Below, in pieces: positions 34,114 through 42,785 of a DNA stretch of 58,105 nucleotides. The stretch is from CAYNST01 sp964546435 (GTDB lineage: Bacteria > Pseudomonadota > Gammaproteobacteria > Pseudomonadales > Cellvibrionaceae). Position 1 is the first letter of the stretch; each line of letters begins with the position of its first letter. Both the position numbers and the translations under genes were made by a program. Below the pieces are notes generated by a model. The model searched no databases, was not told where the DNA came from, and saw nothing but the letters and a program-made list of their open reading frames with translations. The stretch lies in contig CAZJKJ010000017.1 in NCBI GenBank assembly GCA_964546435.1, positions 1 to 58,105 on the forward strand. Reading direction: 5' to 3'.

Positions 34114-35388
34114 TCAGACGCTAATCGGGCTGCTCGACCAGCGTCGCGCCTGCGCATGGGAACTCATGCCCAGCGCGTTGGCAACACCCTGGAACAGATC
34201 CACGGAGCGCTTGCCCGATGCATTGGTCACAGAACCACCCTTCACACCTGCCCCGGCGACAAACATGGGGCAGTTGGTGTTGTTGTGGGCACGGGCATCA
34301 CCCATGTCGGTGACCTGAGTGATGATCGTGTCATCCAGTACCCCGGCTTCAGAGGCCTGACGAATGGTCTCTGCTGCCAGACTGCACATGTAGCGCGCCG
34401 TCGTTATGTAGGGATCCAGAGCATCGTTACAGCAGTGGTGCGACTGGTGGAACACGTCGTTGTATCCGGGAATGCTGAAACCGTGGTTGTCATTACCGAA
34501 CGCCAGGGATACCGACGCCGTAATGTTGCAACGCAGCGCCAGAACCGCAATCGCAATCTGGTTTTTCGCGGCCTGATCAAACGCGTTGCCGGCTTCTCCA
34601 GACGCGTTAGGCTGCGTCAAAGTACACGAAGAAGTGGCTGGCGTATCATCGGAATTCCCATCGTCAGTACTGGTCAGAGTGCGCTCTACCTCTTCGATCG
34701 CATTCAGGTGGCTGTCGAGTTTCTCCCGTTCGTGCTGACCCAGTTTTGTACGCAGGGCGTCAATGGCGTCCTTGTGCACATCGACGTACAGCTGGCGCGG
34801 GTTGGTACCGCCACCGCCGCCACCGCCGCCACCACCACCGCCGCCACCGCTTCCGGCCGCCAGCGTCAGTTTGGAGAATGCACTGCGCGGATCGTCGATG
34901 GACGGAATTTCTGTCCGGGTGTTGTTGACCGATTCAACCGTCAGGTTGGTCGCTGCAGTCTGTACACCCAGGTTCAGATACTTCAGGGGGTAGTTCGCAC
35001 CGATGGTTTTACCCACGTTGGCATCGAAACTGTCATCACCCGCCTGGAAGCTGCCGCCGGTGAAGCGTTCGAACATCAACCCGTGGCCGCCCTGAGTCAT
35101 GCTGGCGCCCGCGATGAAGTTCATGTGCTGCTTGTAAGAGTCATACGGCTTCGAAACCGCACCCATCGTGGACCCGTTGGGGCGCCACTCGCTATCCGGG
35201 GCACCGCCCACGGTCAGCAGCAGCAGGCTCTTGCGAGGCCCCGACTGAGCTTCAGCGGCACGGGCGATCATCATGCCGCCAACCAGGCTGCATGACTGCA
35301 GCAGGCCTGAAGATACGCCGGCAGAGGTAATCGTTTTCAACAAGTCTCTGCGTTTTTTGTCAAACTCGTTTTTATATCTAAATCTCAT
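34114..35388 (-). CDS. DUF1552 exported protein, Tat-type signal
   Basis: A 424-residue protein with a twin-arginine-like signal (KKRRDLLKTITSAG, residues 11-24), then an Ala-rich cleavage region, so probably exported folded. The body matches DUF1552, a family related to the DUF1501/alkaline-phosphatase-like sulfatases and typical of planctomycetes and myxobacteria, where it is regularly paired with DUF1592-family cytochromes, as here. Motifs: LLLLTVGGAPDSEW, QGGHGLMFERFTGG and VTDMGDARAHNNTN near the C terminus. A run of 14 glycines (about 180-193) forms a flexible linker. The biochemical function of the family is not established. It follows the DUF1592 gene by 38 bases. Confidence 0.88.
   Translation of the reverse strand: MRFRYKNEFDKKRRDLLKTITSAGVSSGLLQSCSLVGGMMIARAAEAQSGPRKSLLLLTVGGAPDSEWRPNGSTMGAVSKPYDSYKQHMNFIAGASMTQGGHGLMFERFTGGSFQAGDDSFDANVGKTIGANYPLKYLNLGVQTAATNLTVESVNNTRTEIPSIDDPRSAFSKLTLAAGSGGGGGGGGGGGGGGTNPRQLYVDVHKDAIDALRTKLGQHEREKLDSHLNAIEEVERTLTSTDDGNSDDTPATSSCTLTQPNASGEAGNAFDQAAKNQIAIAVLALRCNITASVSLAFGNDNHGFSIPGYNDVFHQSHHCCNDALDPYITTARYMCSLAAETIRQASEAGVLDDTIITQVTDMGDARAHNNTNCPMFVAGAGVKGGSVTNASGKRSVDLFQGVANALGMSSHAQARRWSSSPISV
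34809..34853. repeat. Trinucleotide repeat coding for polyglycine
   Basis: GGC/GGT repeats on the minus strand giving 14 or more consecutive glycines in the DUF1552 protein. Expansion or contraction would stay in frame. Confidence 0.85.
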
Positions 35389-35426
35389 ACTCTTAACCCT
35401 ATTATTAGTCTGGACATGCAGGACTT

Positions 35427-38102
35427 TTAATTGATCGGATTCGGCCCTTGGTTACACGCTGACAAAGAGATGCAACGCGCTCCATTTTCGTCAGCCCAAC
35501 CTTCCTGAGTATTCTGACAAATCGGGAATAAGGTTCCGTACCAGTCACACTGCTGTGCCCCCGATCCGGATGAGCTGCTCGAACTGCTGCTCGAACTGCT
35601 GCTCGAGCTTGAACTTGAGCTCGACGTAGAACTTGAACTTGAGCTGCTGCTGGAGCTGCTTGAACTGCTGCTGGTGGACGATCCGCTGGATGAGCTGCTG
35701 CGTGCCCAGGCCCGACGATAACGTACGGAGTCCAAGGTACCCAGATTCTCCAGAACCGCCCGCGGACTGTCGCTGTCCAGGGTTTCGACCAGAGCCTGAG
35801 TGTCGCAGGCGTAACTGGCGCGCTCGCCACCGGCCAGAGGCCGTGCATCCGGACGCTCGGAGTTGATCATGGACAGCACGTCAACACCGGCGCTGAAGCT
35901 CATCATCTGCATGGCGAAACAGGATTTTGCCAGCTGAGAGGCTTCACCGGTCGCCATCATGGTGGCCAGATCTGCACCGCCGTTGAATTCCAGATAATCC
36001 GTTACACGTTCGGCGTCATCATAGAACTGCAGATCCAGGAAGGGCGAGAACAGACGACCCGCGGCATTGATCACGTTGCCATTGTGGTCGGTCGCGCGGA
36101 AGCGGCCGATGGTGTCGTAGTCTTCAAGCCCGAATCCGAGGGGGTTGATCAGCTCGGCGTGACACTTGACGCAACCAGTCCCTTCAGTCAGACGATGGAA
36201 TGCTGCCCGGTTGGTGGTCGATGTGTGAGCAAGGAAATCACTGACTTCAGCCCGTTTGGAATCCCGACCAACGTTGACGCCTTCCGGAGGTGCAGGCATG
36301 TCCTGACACAGCAGGTTGCGACGCAGGTAAACCGCGCGGCGGATCGGCGATGCTTCCGCGAAATCTCCGTGCATGCTCAGGAACGCACCGCTCAGCACCA
36401 AACCACCGCGGTCAGCAGCGCTCACCGGACCAAAGCCGTTGCTGTCAGTCTGACTCGGAGCAGAGATTCCGTAGAAGCTTGCCAGAGCACTGTTGACGTA
36501 TGTCAGACCCGGACCCATCAGGTCAGCAAAGTCACGGTTACTGTCGAGCATGACGCCGCTGAACAGCAATTCGAGCTCCAGCGCCATGGCGTCGCGGATA
36601 TTGTCGGTAAACTCGGGATACATATCGCGGTTCTTGCTGAAGTTGGCCAGTCTTTCCGTACCCAGCCAGGAACGGACGACATAGCCCATCCGGTCGGCCA
36701 CGGAACTGCGAACCTGCGTGCTGGACAGAACGTCCGATACGGCAGAGCGGATCTGATCGTCGCTCGACAGGCTACCGTTGGTGGCAGCGCTCCAGAGGGA
36801 TGAAACCGCGCTCGGGGTGGTGCCTGCCAGGGTGTAGCTGAGGTAGGTGGCCATCTCGTAGGAATCCAGAGCAAACCGGTTGCCGTCAGTTTCACCCAAC
36901 TCGTGGCGATAGAGGAACTGGGGCGAGCTGAACATGGCGGTCAGCGCGTGCTTGATGCCTTCACGAACGTCACCGTCGGTCTGCATGCCGTTGGCGATGT
37001 TGGTATACGCCGTACGCTCGTCGGAAGTCAGAGGGCGGCGGAACACTTCGGTACCGAAATCGCCGACGACCCGGTTGACGCAGTTGGTATTGTAGTTGCC
37101 ACTACATCCCAGACCGGGGAAGTTGTCTTCCTCGGCTCGCGCAACCACGGCTTCAACGGCAGTCAGATAACCGGCATACATTTGTCGACCGGGCAGGATC
37201 ACCTGGTGGTTGTTGTTTTTGAACGCGCCCTCGGTGCCATCGGAGGGGAGATAATCACCCTCGTCGAAACTGACGCCCAGCAGGAATTCCACGGAGTTTT
37301 CAAATTCCGTCTTGGTCAGCAGACGCAGCTGGCGGTAACCCGCAACTTCACTGGAGCTGATGTTGCACTGCTCGCCGCGAACCGGGTCGTTGACTGAACC
37401 TGGATTCGAATCCACGGTCCCTGACAACGGCAGATTCAGCCAGCCGATGAGGTAGTCAGTGACGAATTCGGCATTTTCAGCGGTCAGGTCCTGGTGTCCC
37501 TGAACAAATGTCTGCAGAGCAGTGCGGGTGAAGATCTGTTCACTGCGCAGCTTATCCTCGTCGAAGAAACCGGTCATGCGTTCGCCATCGTGACAACTGG
37601 CGCACTCGGCATCGAACAGGGTTTCACCCCGGGAAGCGCGTTCTACGTAAGACAACCCCGAACCACTGGAACTGGTCGAGCTTGAAGAGCCGGATCCGCC
37701 GGCGTACCGGTCTTCCAGGAAGGCGACGATTGCTGTAGCACAATCGCGGTCACAATCAGCCGGACTGGGTACGATCGGCATGAACTCTTCGATATAGGTA
37801 ACTATATCGGCGTTGCGGAGGTTGCCGAGATCGATCCGGCTGAAAGTACCATCACCCTTATCGGAGTGACAGCCCATGCACTGGAGTTCGAACAGGTTCG
37901 CTCCCTCGGCGACCAGGCCACCTGAAGAGGAGCTGGATGAACTTGTGCTCGTCCCTGACGAGGAGCTACCCGAAGACGTGCCGCTGGATGACGTGCTCGA
38001 GGAGCTGCCGGAGCCGCACGCGAACAGCGCGGTGCTACCGAGCAACAAGCCCGCCAGTTTAATGGCCCGAAATAATTCGGAGGAATATCGCATTGCAAAC
38101 AT
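35427..38102 (-). CDS. Surface lipoprotein: two cytochrome c-like regions, DUF1587/1595/1592/1588 domains, polyserine linker and CBM10
   Basis: An 891-residue lipoprotein (lipobox LFAC, Cys 29), then a Ser/Gly/Thr linker. Heme-binding CXXCH motifs are CMGCH (75-79), CASCH (167-171) and CVKCH (644-648, inside DUF1588). Residues about 255-300 fit DUF1587 (YRQLRLLTKTEFENSV), about 345-380 DUF1595 (FRRPLTSDERTAYTNI), about 385-515 DUF1592 (SSPQFLYRHELG) and about 560-670 DUF1588 (NPLGFGLEDYDTIGRFR). A polyserine run (about 802-845) leads to a CBM10 at about 851-883: CDWYGTLFPIC, then EGWADENGARCIS and a final SAC. CBM10 binds crystalline cellulose. The domain set is known from planctomycetes; the CBM10 fusion suggests electron transfer or oxidation held on cellulose. 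AAGGA sits eight bases before the ATG. Confidence 0.88.
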   Translation of the reverse strand: MFAMRYSSELFRAIKLAGLLLGSTALFACGSGSSSSTSSSGTSSGSSSSGTSTSSSSSSSGGLVAEGANLFELQCMGCHSDKGDGTFSRIDLGNLRNADIVTYIEEFMPIVPSPADCDRDCATAIVAFLEDRYAGGSGSSSSTSSSGSGLSYVERASRGETLFDAECASCHDGERMTGFFDEDKLRSEQIFTRTALQTFVQGHQDLTAENAEFVTDYLIGWLNLPLSGTVDSNPGSVNDPVRGEQCNISSSEVAGYRQLRLLTKTEFENSVEFLLGVSFDEGDYLPSDGTEGAFKNNNHQVILPGRQMYAGYLTAVEAVVARAEEDNFPGLGCSGNYNTNCVNRVVGDFGTEVFRRPLTSDERTAYTNIANGMQTDGDVREGIKHALTAMFSSPQFLYRHELGETDGNRFALDSYEMATYLSYTLAGTTPSAVSSLWSAATNGSLSSDDQIRSAVSDVLSSTQVRSSVADRMGYVVRSWLGTERLANFSKNRDMYPEFTDNIRDAMALELELLFSGVMLDSNRDFADLMGPGLTYVNSALASFYGISAPSQTDSNGFGPVSAADRGGLVLSGAFLSMHGDFAEASPIRRAVYLRRNLLCQDMPAPPEGVNVGRDSKRAEVSDFLAHTSTTNRAAFHRLTEGTGCVKCHAELINPLGFGLEDYDTIGRFRATDHNGNVINAAGRLFSPFLDLQFYDDAERVTDYLEFNGGADLATMMATGEASQLAKSCFAMQMMSFSAGVDVLSMINSERPDARPLAGGERASYACDTQALVETLDSDSPRAVLENLGTLDSVRYRRAWARSSSSSGSSTSSSSSSSSSSSSSSSTSSSSSSSSSSSSSSSSSSSGSGAQQCDWYGTLFPICQNTQEGWADENGARCISLSACNQGPNPIN
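35560..35700. repeat. Polyserine linker coding repeat
   Basis: Repetitive AGC/TCG/AGT serine codons encoding about 45 residues, nearly all serine, between the DUF domains and CBM10. Polyserine linkers joining catalytic and binding modules are characteristic of Cellvibrio- and Saccharophagus-type secreted enzymes. Confidence 0.9.
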
Positions 38103-38492
38103 AACGCTGTTCCTTTATTCGTATTAGATATCAGCCGCGAAGCCTACCTTATTGTTTGGTTTTCGCTTCCAGGCTTAAGAGGTGGAACGCCATACCAAAA
38201 AAGCTGCCCCGGTCTGGGCGCAGAATTAGTCACGAATGTTAGTCTTTGTGGTCCCCGGCATTCATTGACGCTGTTCATACTTTGGGGCTCTGGAAATTCC
38301 AGGTCTCGCGCCAGTCGGATAATCGACGCGCAATTGAGACCGCAGTCACAGGCGCTCCAAATAGCGCACGGATTGGCATTGACAGAAATGATTTGTCTTA
38401 TTTTTGCGTGGTTGACGTGACGGAGCAGTCGCCCCTTGGACGTCAAAATCCCGCGCAAACCGCAAGTCGCGCGGGGTTCCAGCTGAAGGGCT
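38103..38492. other. Intergenic region upstream of the DUF1592 gene
   Basis: About 390 bases. No coding frame is convincing; frames that cross it lack ribosome sites and homology. It should hold the promoter of the DUF1592-DUF1552 operon, but no pair of good -35/-10 hexamers could be identified. Confidence 0.4.
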
Positions 38493-39083
38493 TTACTCCG
38501 CGGTTGCCGGTTCGTCGTCCCTGACCAGCAGCACGCTGTATCTGGCGGAGCGTTCAATGTGATCGATCAGCATGTCCTTGGTGTCCACATACCAGGAAAA
38601 ATGCGGGTAGAAGCGATACGGCGTGGATGACCAGATGCGCACAGCCGGCGCACCCGGAAATGCTTCGGGACTCAGAGCCGGACCGGAGCACCGCAAATCC
38701 GCGATGCTGCCGAGTTCCTTGATGTTGGGCAAGCGCCAGTCCGCAAAACCGTAACGGGCGTCCGCATTCACGGCTTCGATGTGCTGCAACGCGGTAGGCC
38801 AGGACATCTGTGCCAGTTCGCCCCCTTCGCACTGTTTGCCCGATTTTCCCTCAAAGCAGCGGCGCCACATAAGCCCGGTGTGGGTGTCCCGGACCGCATC
38901 ACCCGCGATTTCCAGGCGGGACTCCGGAAACTCGGGGACCAGAGACTGGTTCTTGCAGACCGGGTCTGCGATGCCGGTCGCAGGGGTGACAACCGCGCCA
39001 AGTAAAAAGCCGCACAGCAAGCCCGACAGCGCCGTGCGGGTTGGCGACGTATCGTTCAAAGCGGAATTGGGTAAAAAATTCAT
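38493..39083 (-). CDS. Exported DUF1566 (Lcl C-terminal domain) protein
   Basis: A 196-residue protein with an N-terminal hydrophobic segment (about 18-38, ending TGIADP) that is probably a signal peptide. The rest is one DUF1566 domain: DTHTGLMWRRC, GFADWRLPNIKELGSI and a final SARYSVLLVRD. The domain belongs to the wider formylglycine-generating/C-type-lectin-like fold group, and is common in secreted proteins of unknown role. AAGGA is nine bases before the ATG. It follows the larger DUF1566 lipoprotein by 25 bases, so they form an operon. Confidence 0.82.
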   Translation of the reverse strand: MNFLPNSALNDTSPTRTALSGLLCGFLLGAVVTPATGIADPVCKNQSLVPEFPESRLEIAGDAVRDTHTGLMWRRCFEGKSGKQCEGGELAQMSWPTALQHIEAVNADARYGFADWRLPNIKELGSIADLRCSGPALSPEAFPGAPAVRIWSSTPYRFYPHFSWYVDTKDMLIDHIERSARYSVLLVRDDEPATAE

Positions 39084-39108
39084 GGGGATCAGTCCTTAAG
39101 CTCAGGAA

Positions 39109-40098
39109 TTACGGCTTGGCGGTTTCAGTGGGTCGCGGAGCTTCCGCCGGCTCCGAGCGGACCAGGCGCAAAAAATGGCTGTCGGAGCGATAGCCGATGC
39201 CCGCCGTTCCAAAGCGGAAATTGATATAGCGGGCCAGGGTGCCGCCCGTCGCCATGATCGATGACGTCCAGTACTCTTCCGGCTGGGTCTCACCAAAAAA
39301 TGCCGGTTCGGCGGCCGGCATGGTCTGGCCGTAATTCACAATGCTCAACAACTCATTGAAACCGGGCACCCGCCAGTCATTAAAACCGCACAGGCCCTCG
39401 GCATTCACCCGCTCGACAAAGCTCTGGGTATTGCAGAAGGTCAGGGGCTCCCCGGTTTTATACCCGGCGCAATCAGCCCAGTCTTTATTCCAGTTTCCGA
39501 TTTCCCCGCCATTGGCCAGACTGTTGGTGCTGTACGAACTGAACTTGTCATCGGCGTCGTGCAAGCCCTGATTGCCAGCGGTTCCATCGGACGGAACCTT
39601 CGCTTCCCAGACCAGACCGGTGACGTTATCCAGCACGCAGGTCCACTGCTCGGCGGCGGCCGGCAGGGGGGCGCCTTTGTCGTCCAGTTTTACCAATGAA
39701 AATCCGGCGTGGCCATCAGCGCTGTCGGCTGCCTGGGCATCGCGGCCAAACTCGCAGTCCTGGCCACTGAATGTCAGCTTCTCGAATTGCTCACCCATGA
39801 CCCATTCGTCGGTCGCGTCGATGATGCCTTCACAGTTGTCATTCACCGTGCGCGGGTGGTTACCGGCGAACACAACGCCGGTATCGTTCAGCCGGAACTG
39901 GTGAGGGGCACGCCCGGGGGTCTGTGCCGGGCCTGACTGGGTGCCGGATTCGGCTGCGGTGGCCGCCTCTTCACGGGCCTGCTGATCCGGCTCGTCCGCT
40001 TGCCCTGTCTCTTCGGAAGAAGAGCATCCGGCGGCAATAGCCGCGATGCAGATCAGCAATGCAGATGTTTTCGATGGGAAAAATCGGTCATTGAACAT
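39109..40098 (-). CDS. DUF1566-domain lipoprotein
   Basis: A 329-residue lipoprotein: signal peptide with lipobox AAGC (Cys about 24), an acidic low-complexity stretch (EETGQADEPDQQ, to about 60), then a DUF1566-type domain with DNVTGLVWEAKV, GFNDWRVPGFNELLSIV and HFLRLVRS. Six or more cysteines in the exported part suggest disulfides. Its start overlaps the end of the cyclotransferase gene by 11 bases. Role unknown; its location upstream of the cytochrome-CBM10 gene, on the same strand, hints at a shared surface function. Confidence 0.82.
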   Translation of the reverse strand: MFNDRFFPSKTSALLICIAAIAAGCSSSEETGQADEPDQQAREEAATAAESGTQSGPAQTPGRAPHQFRLNDTGVVFAGNHPRTVNDNCEGIIDATDEWVMGEQFEKLTFSGQDCEFGRDAQAADSADGHAGFSLVKLDDKGAPLPAAAEQWTCVLDNVTGLVWEAKVPSDGTAGNQGLHDADDKFSSYSTNSLANGGEIGNWNKDWADCAGYKTGEPLTFCNTQSFVERVNAEGLCGFNDWRVPGFNELLSIVNYGQTMPAAEPAFFGETQPEEYWTSSIMATGGTLARYINFRFGTAGIGYRSDSHFLRLVRSEPAEAPRPTETAKP

Positions 40099-40966
40099 GG
40101 GTATCGTTCTTGTTTTGAGGATTTGACGGGGCACGGGCCGGCGTGGAGACGGGCCAGTTTATGCGGATTTCGTACCTTTTGGGCCAGAGCTTACCGGTCA
40201 CCCAGAACGTGCCGGCCGCCGCATCATACGCGATACCGTTAAGTACCGACTCGCCCGGATGGGGATTATTGACCCTGGCCAGCGGCTCAAGATCCAGCAC
40301 CCCTTCAACTCGCCCGCTTGCCGGGTTGATCGCGATGATGCGGGACGATTGCCAGACGTTGGCCCACACCTTGCCATCCGCAAATTCAAGCTCATTGAGG
40401 TTGCGCCACTTACGACCCGGATCCACGACGTTCAGTTCCCGCACCAAGGCGAAGGTTTCAATATCGCGAAACTGTAGCCGGTCGCTGCCGTTGCTGACAA
40501 TGAAGTGTGTCGAATTATGAGTAATCCCCCAGCCTTCGCCGGCGTATTTGCGCCGTTCGACCAGCTTCAGGGTTTTACCGTCCAGCACCAGCAGGACGCC
40601 GGATTTCCAGGTCAGCACATACATCCGGTCGGCCACCGAGGTGACGCCCTCTGCAAAAATGGTGTCCGGCAACCGCTGGAATTGCTGCCGCACTCCGGTA
40701 TTTTTATCGTAGCGCTGGATGAACGAGCGGCCATACAGGCCTGATGTTTCCACAATGGACTCGTCCTGAACGATGAGACCCTGCGTAAAAGACTCTCGGT
40801 CATGGGGCAGAACCCGCACGATTTCGTAACTCAGAGGGACCGGAGGCGCCGGAAGTACCGGTGTGCCACCCGCCTCGGCGGACGCGTGGAAATTCAGCAG
40901 CCCGGCGAGAAAAATCCAGGACATTCGGGAGCGTTTGCAACAGGATGCATGAAAAGCCGGACGCAT
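40088..40966 (-). CDS. Glutaminyl-peptide cyclotransferase, plant/bacterial type
   Basis: Exported five-bladed beta-propeller enzyme that converts N-terminal glutamine of proteins into pyroglutamate. The match to the family (Glu_cyclase_2) is clear in HDRESFTQGLIV, ETSGLYGRSFIQRYD, FAEGVTSV, YAGEGWGITH, LNELEFADGKVWANVW and SVLNGIAYD. A hydrophobic segment (MSWIFLAGLLNFHASA) serves as the signal peptide; the start could be at 40966 or at 40924, neither with a good ribosome site. Cyclisation protects exported proteins from aminopeptidases. It may act on mature exported proteins such as its operon neighbours; that is an inference. Confidence 0.88.
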   Translation of the reverse strand: MRPAFHASCCKRSRMSWIFLAGLLNFHASAEAGGTPVLPAPPVPLSYEIVRVLPHDRESFTQGLIVQDESIVETSGLYGRSFIQRYDKNTGVRQQFQRLPDTIFAEGVTSVADRMYVLTWKSGVLLVLDGKTLKLVERRKYAGEGWGITHNSTHFIVSNGSDRLQFRDIETFALVRELNVVDPGRKWRNLNELEFADGKVWANVWQSSRIIAINPASGRVEGVLDLEPLARVNNPHPGESVLNGIAYDAAAGTFWVTGKLWPKRYEIRINWPVSTPARAPSNPQNKNDTHVQ

Positions 40967-41157
40967 ACGAAGGGTGGCACACCGTGGTTGACTGCGGAAT
41001 TGCCGGATCATAGCAACTCGGTCCGAGGAAATCACCCGCCCACAGCCGCCGGCTCTCGCCATGCCAATTCAAAAGACTACAATGGCTGCTTTGCCAGATG
41101 TCGTCGCCGCCTGCCCGCGGTGCGCGACGTACACATTGTTTTCCCGGAGACATACGC

Positions 41158-42684
41158 TTGGAATCTCACGACCTTCACCTCACGCTCAAGAATATCCAGC
41201 TGGACGATTACCCCCAAATCAAGACGCTGATGGATACTGTCTACCCCGATCTGGGTGGTGCCTGGCCAGCCAAAACCATTGAGCGGCTCATATCCGCGTT
41301 TCCCGAAGGCCAGATCTGCATTGTCGACAATGACCGCATTGTCGGTGTTGCCCTGACATTGCTGGTCAAATACAGCCGCTTCAGCAACCCTCACACCTAC
41401 GATGATCTGATCAACCACAAGCATGAAGTCATCAATGATCGCGATGGCGACTCCCTTTACGGGCTGGACATGTTTATCCACCCGGACTATCGCGGCTACC
41501 GGTTGGGGCGCCGCCTGTACGATGCCCGCAAAGACCTGTGCCGACAGGAAAACTATCGCGCAATCCTGGCCGGCGGGCGCATCCCCGAATACTACAACCA
41601 CGCGGATCGGGTAAGTCCGGCCCAGTACATCGAGAAGGTTGCCCGCAAGGAAATTTTCGATCCGATCCTGTCGTTCCAGCTGGCCAATGACTTTCAGGTC
41701 AAGCGCCTGCTGCGGCAGTACCTCCCCCAGGACGAAAAATCCTCGGGCTATGCGACCTTGCTGGAGTGGCACAACATTCTGTACGACCCCGCCGAAACCC
41801 CCATGCAATACCGCAAGACGGTGGTGCGGGTCGGAGTGGTCCAGTGGCAGATGCGCAAGGTTGCCTCGGTCGATGAGCTCATGACCCAGGTCGAGTATTT
41901 CGTGGATGCAGTGTCCGACTATGAAAGCGACTTTGTGCTGTTTCCGGAATTTTTCAACGCGCCTCTGATGGGACTGAAAACCTTCAAAAGCAGCCACGAG
42001 GCCATGCGTTACCTTGCCGAGTTCACCGAGATATTCTGCAAGCGCCTGTCCCACCTCGCGGTCTCCTACAACATCAACATCATCACCGGCTCCATGCCGC
42101 TGCTGGAGAACGACCGAATTTACAACGTCGCCTACCTGTGCCGGCGCGATGGCTCCATTGACGAGCAGCGCAAGATTCACATCACGCCTCAGGAAAAACA
42201 TTACTGGGTTATCGAAGGCGGCAGTGAACTCAGGATTTTTGATACCGATGCCGGCCGCATCGGCATCCTCATCTGTTACGACGTCGAGTTTCCCGAACTG
42301 TCCCGGCTGCTTGCGCTCAAGGGCATGGATATTCTTTTTGTCCCCTTCTGGACCGATACCAAGAACGCATACCTGCGAGTGCGTCACTGCTCCCAGGCAC
42401 GGGCCATCGAAAGTGAATGTTATGTGGCCATCGCCGGCTCGGTAGGCAATCTGCCCAGCGTCGACAACGTCGATGTGCAGTATGCTCAGTCGGCGGTGTT
42501 TTCTCCGTCTGATTTCGCCTTCCCCCAGGATGCCATCATGGCCGAATCCACCGCCAACACCGAGATGATCATTTTTTCCGATCTGGATCTGGACAAACTC
42601 AAGGTGCTGCGCAACGAAGGTTCGGTCACCAATTCCAAGGATCGCCGCACCGACCTGTACCAGCTGAGCCTGAGAGCGCGCTGA
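41158..42684 (+). CDS. GNAT acetyltransferase fused to a carbon-nitrogen hydrolase
   Basis: A 508-residue two-domain protein. Residues about 5-190 are a GNAT domain with the acetyl-CoA loop region HPDYRGYRLGRRLYDAR. Residues about 225-500 are a nitrilase-superfamily hydrolase with the full Glu-Lys-Cys triad: LFPEFFNAP, KIHITPQ and LICYDVEFPE. This fusion is widespread, but its substrate is not established. The start is a TTG at 41158 with GGAG eight bases upstream; an ATG 20 codons earlier has no such site. It is divergent from the cyclotransferase gene. Confidence 0.92.
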   Translation: MESHDLHLTLKNIQLDDYPQIKTLMDTVYPDLGGAWPAKTIERLISAFPEGQICIVDNDRIVGVALTLLVKYSRFSNPHTYDDLINHKHEVINDRDGDSLYGLDMFIHPDYRGYRLGRRLYDARKDLCRQENYRAILAGGRIPEYYNHADRVSPAQYIEKVARKEIFDPILSFQLANDFQVKRLLRQYLPQDEKSSGYATLLEWHNILYDPAETPMQYRKTVVRVGVVQWQMRKVASVDELMTQVEYFVDAVSDYESDFVLFPEFFNAPLMGLKTFKSSHEAMRYLAEFTEIFCKRLSHLAVSYNINIITGSMPLLENDRIYNVAYLCRRDGSIDEQRKIHITPQEKHYWVIEGGSELRIFDTDAGRIGILICYDVEFPELSRLLALKGMDILFVPFWTDTKNAYLRVRHCSQARAIESECYVAIAGSVGNLPSVDNVDVQYAQSAVFSPSDFAFPQDAIMAESTANTEMIIFSDLDLDKLKVLRNEGSVTNSKDRRTDLYQLSLRAR

Positions 42685-42785
42685 GCCGGCGCAGCTTCTG
42701 GACAGTTGCAGCGGGTCTATTGATTTACAACAGTTCGTTCCTATATCTGCATTCAGTTTGTTGATGTTCTATCGAGGATCTCGAC

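Noticed and set aside
33676..35295. A 539-codon plus-strand frame
   Set aside because: It runs antisense to the DUF1552 and methyltransferase genes and has no domain similarity that I can see.
35560..36900. Long plus-strand frames opposite the DUF1592 gene
   Set aside because: They are shadows of serine-rich and biased codons; no ribosome site or recognisable domain.
41077..42387. A 436-codon minus-strand frame
   Set aside because: Antisense to the GNAT-nitrilase gene, which has complete catalytic motifs on the plus strand.
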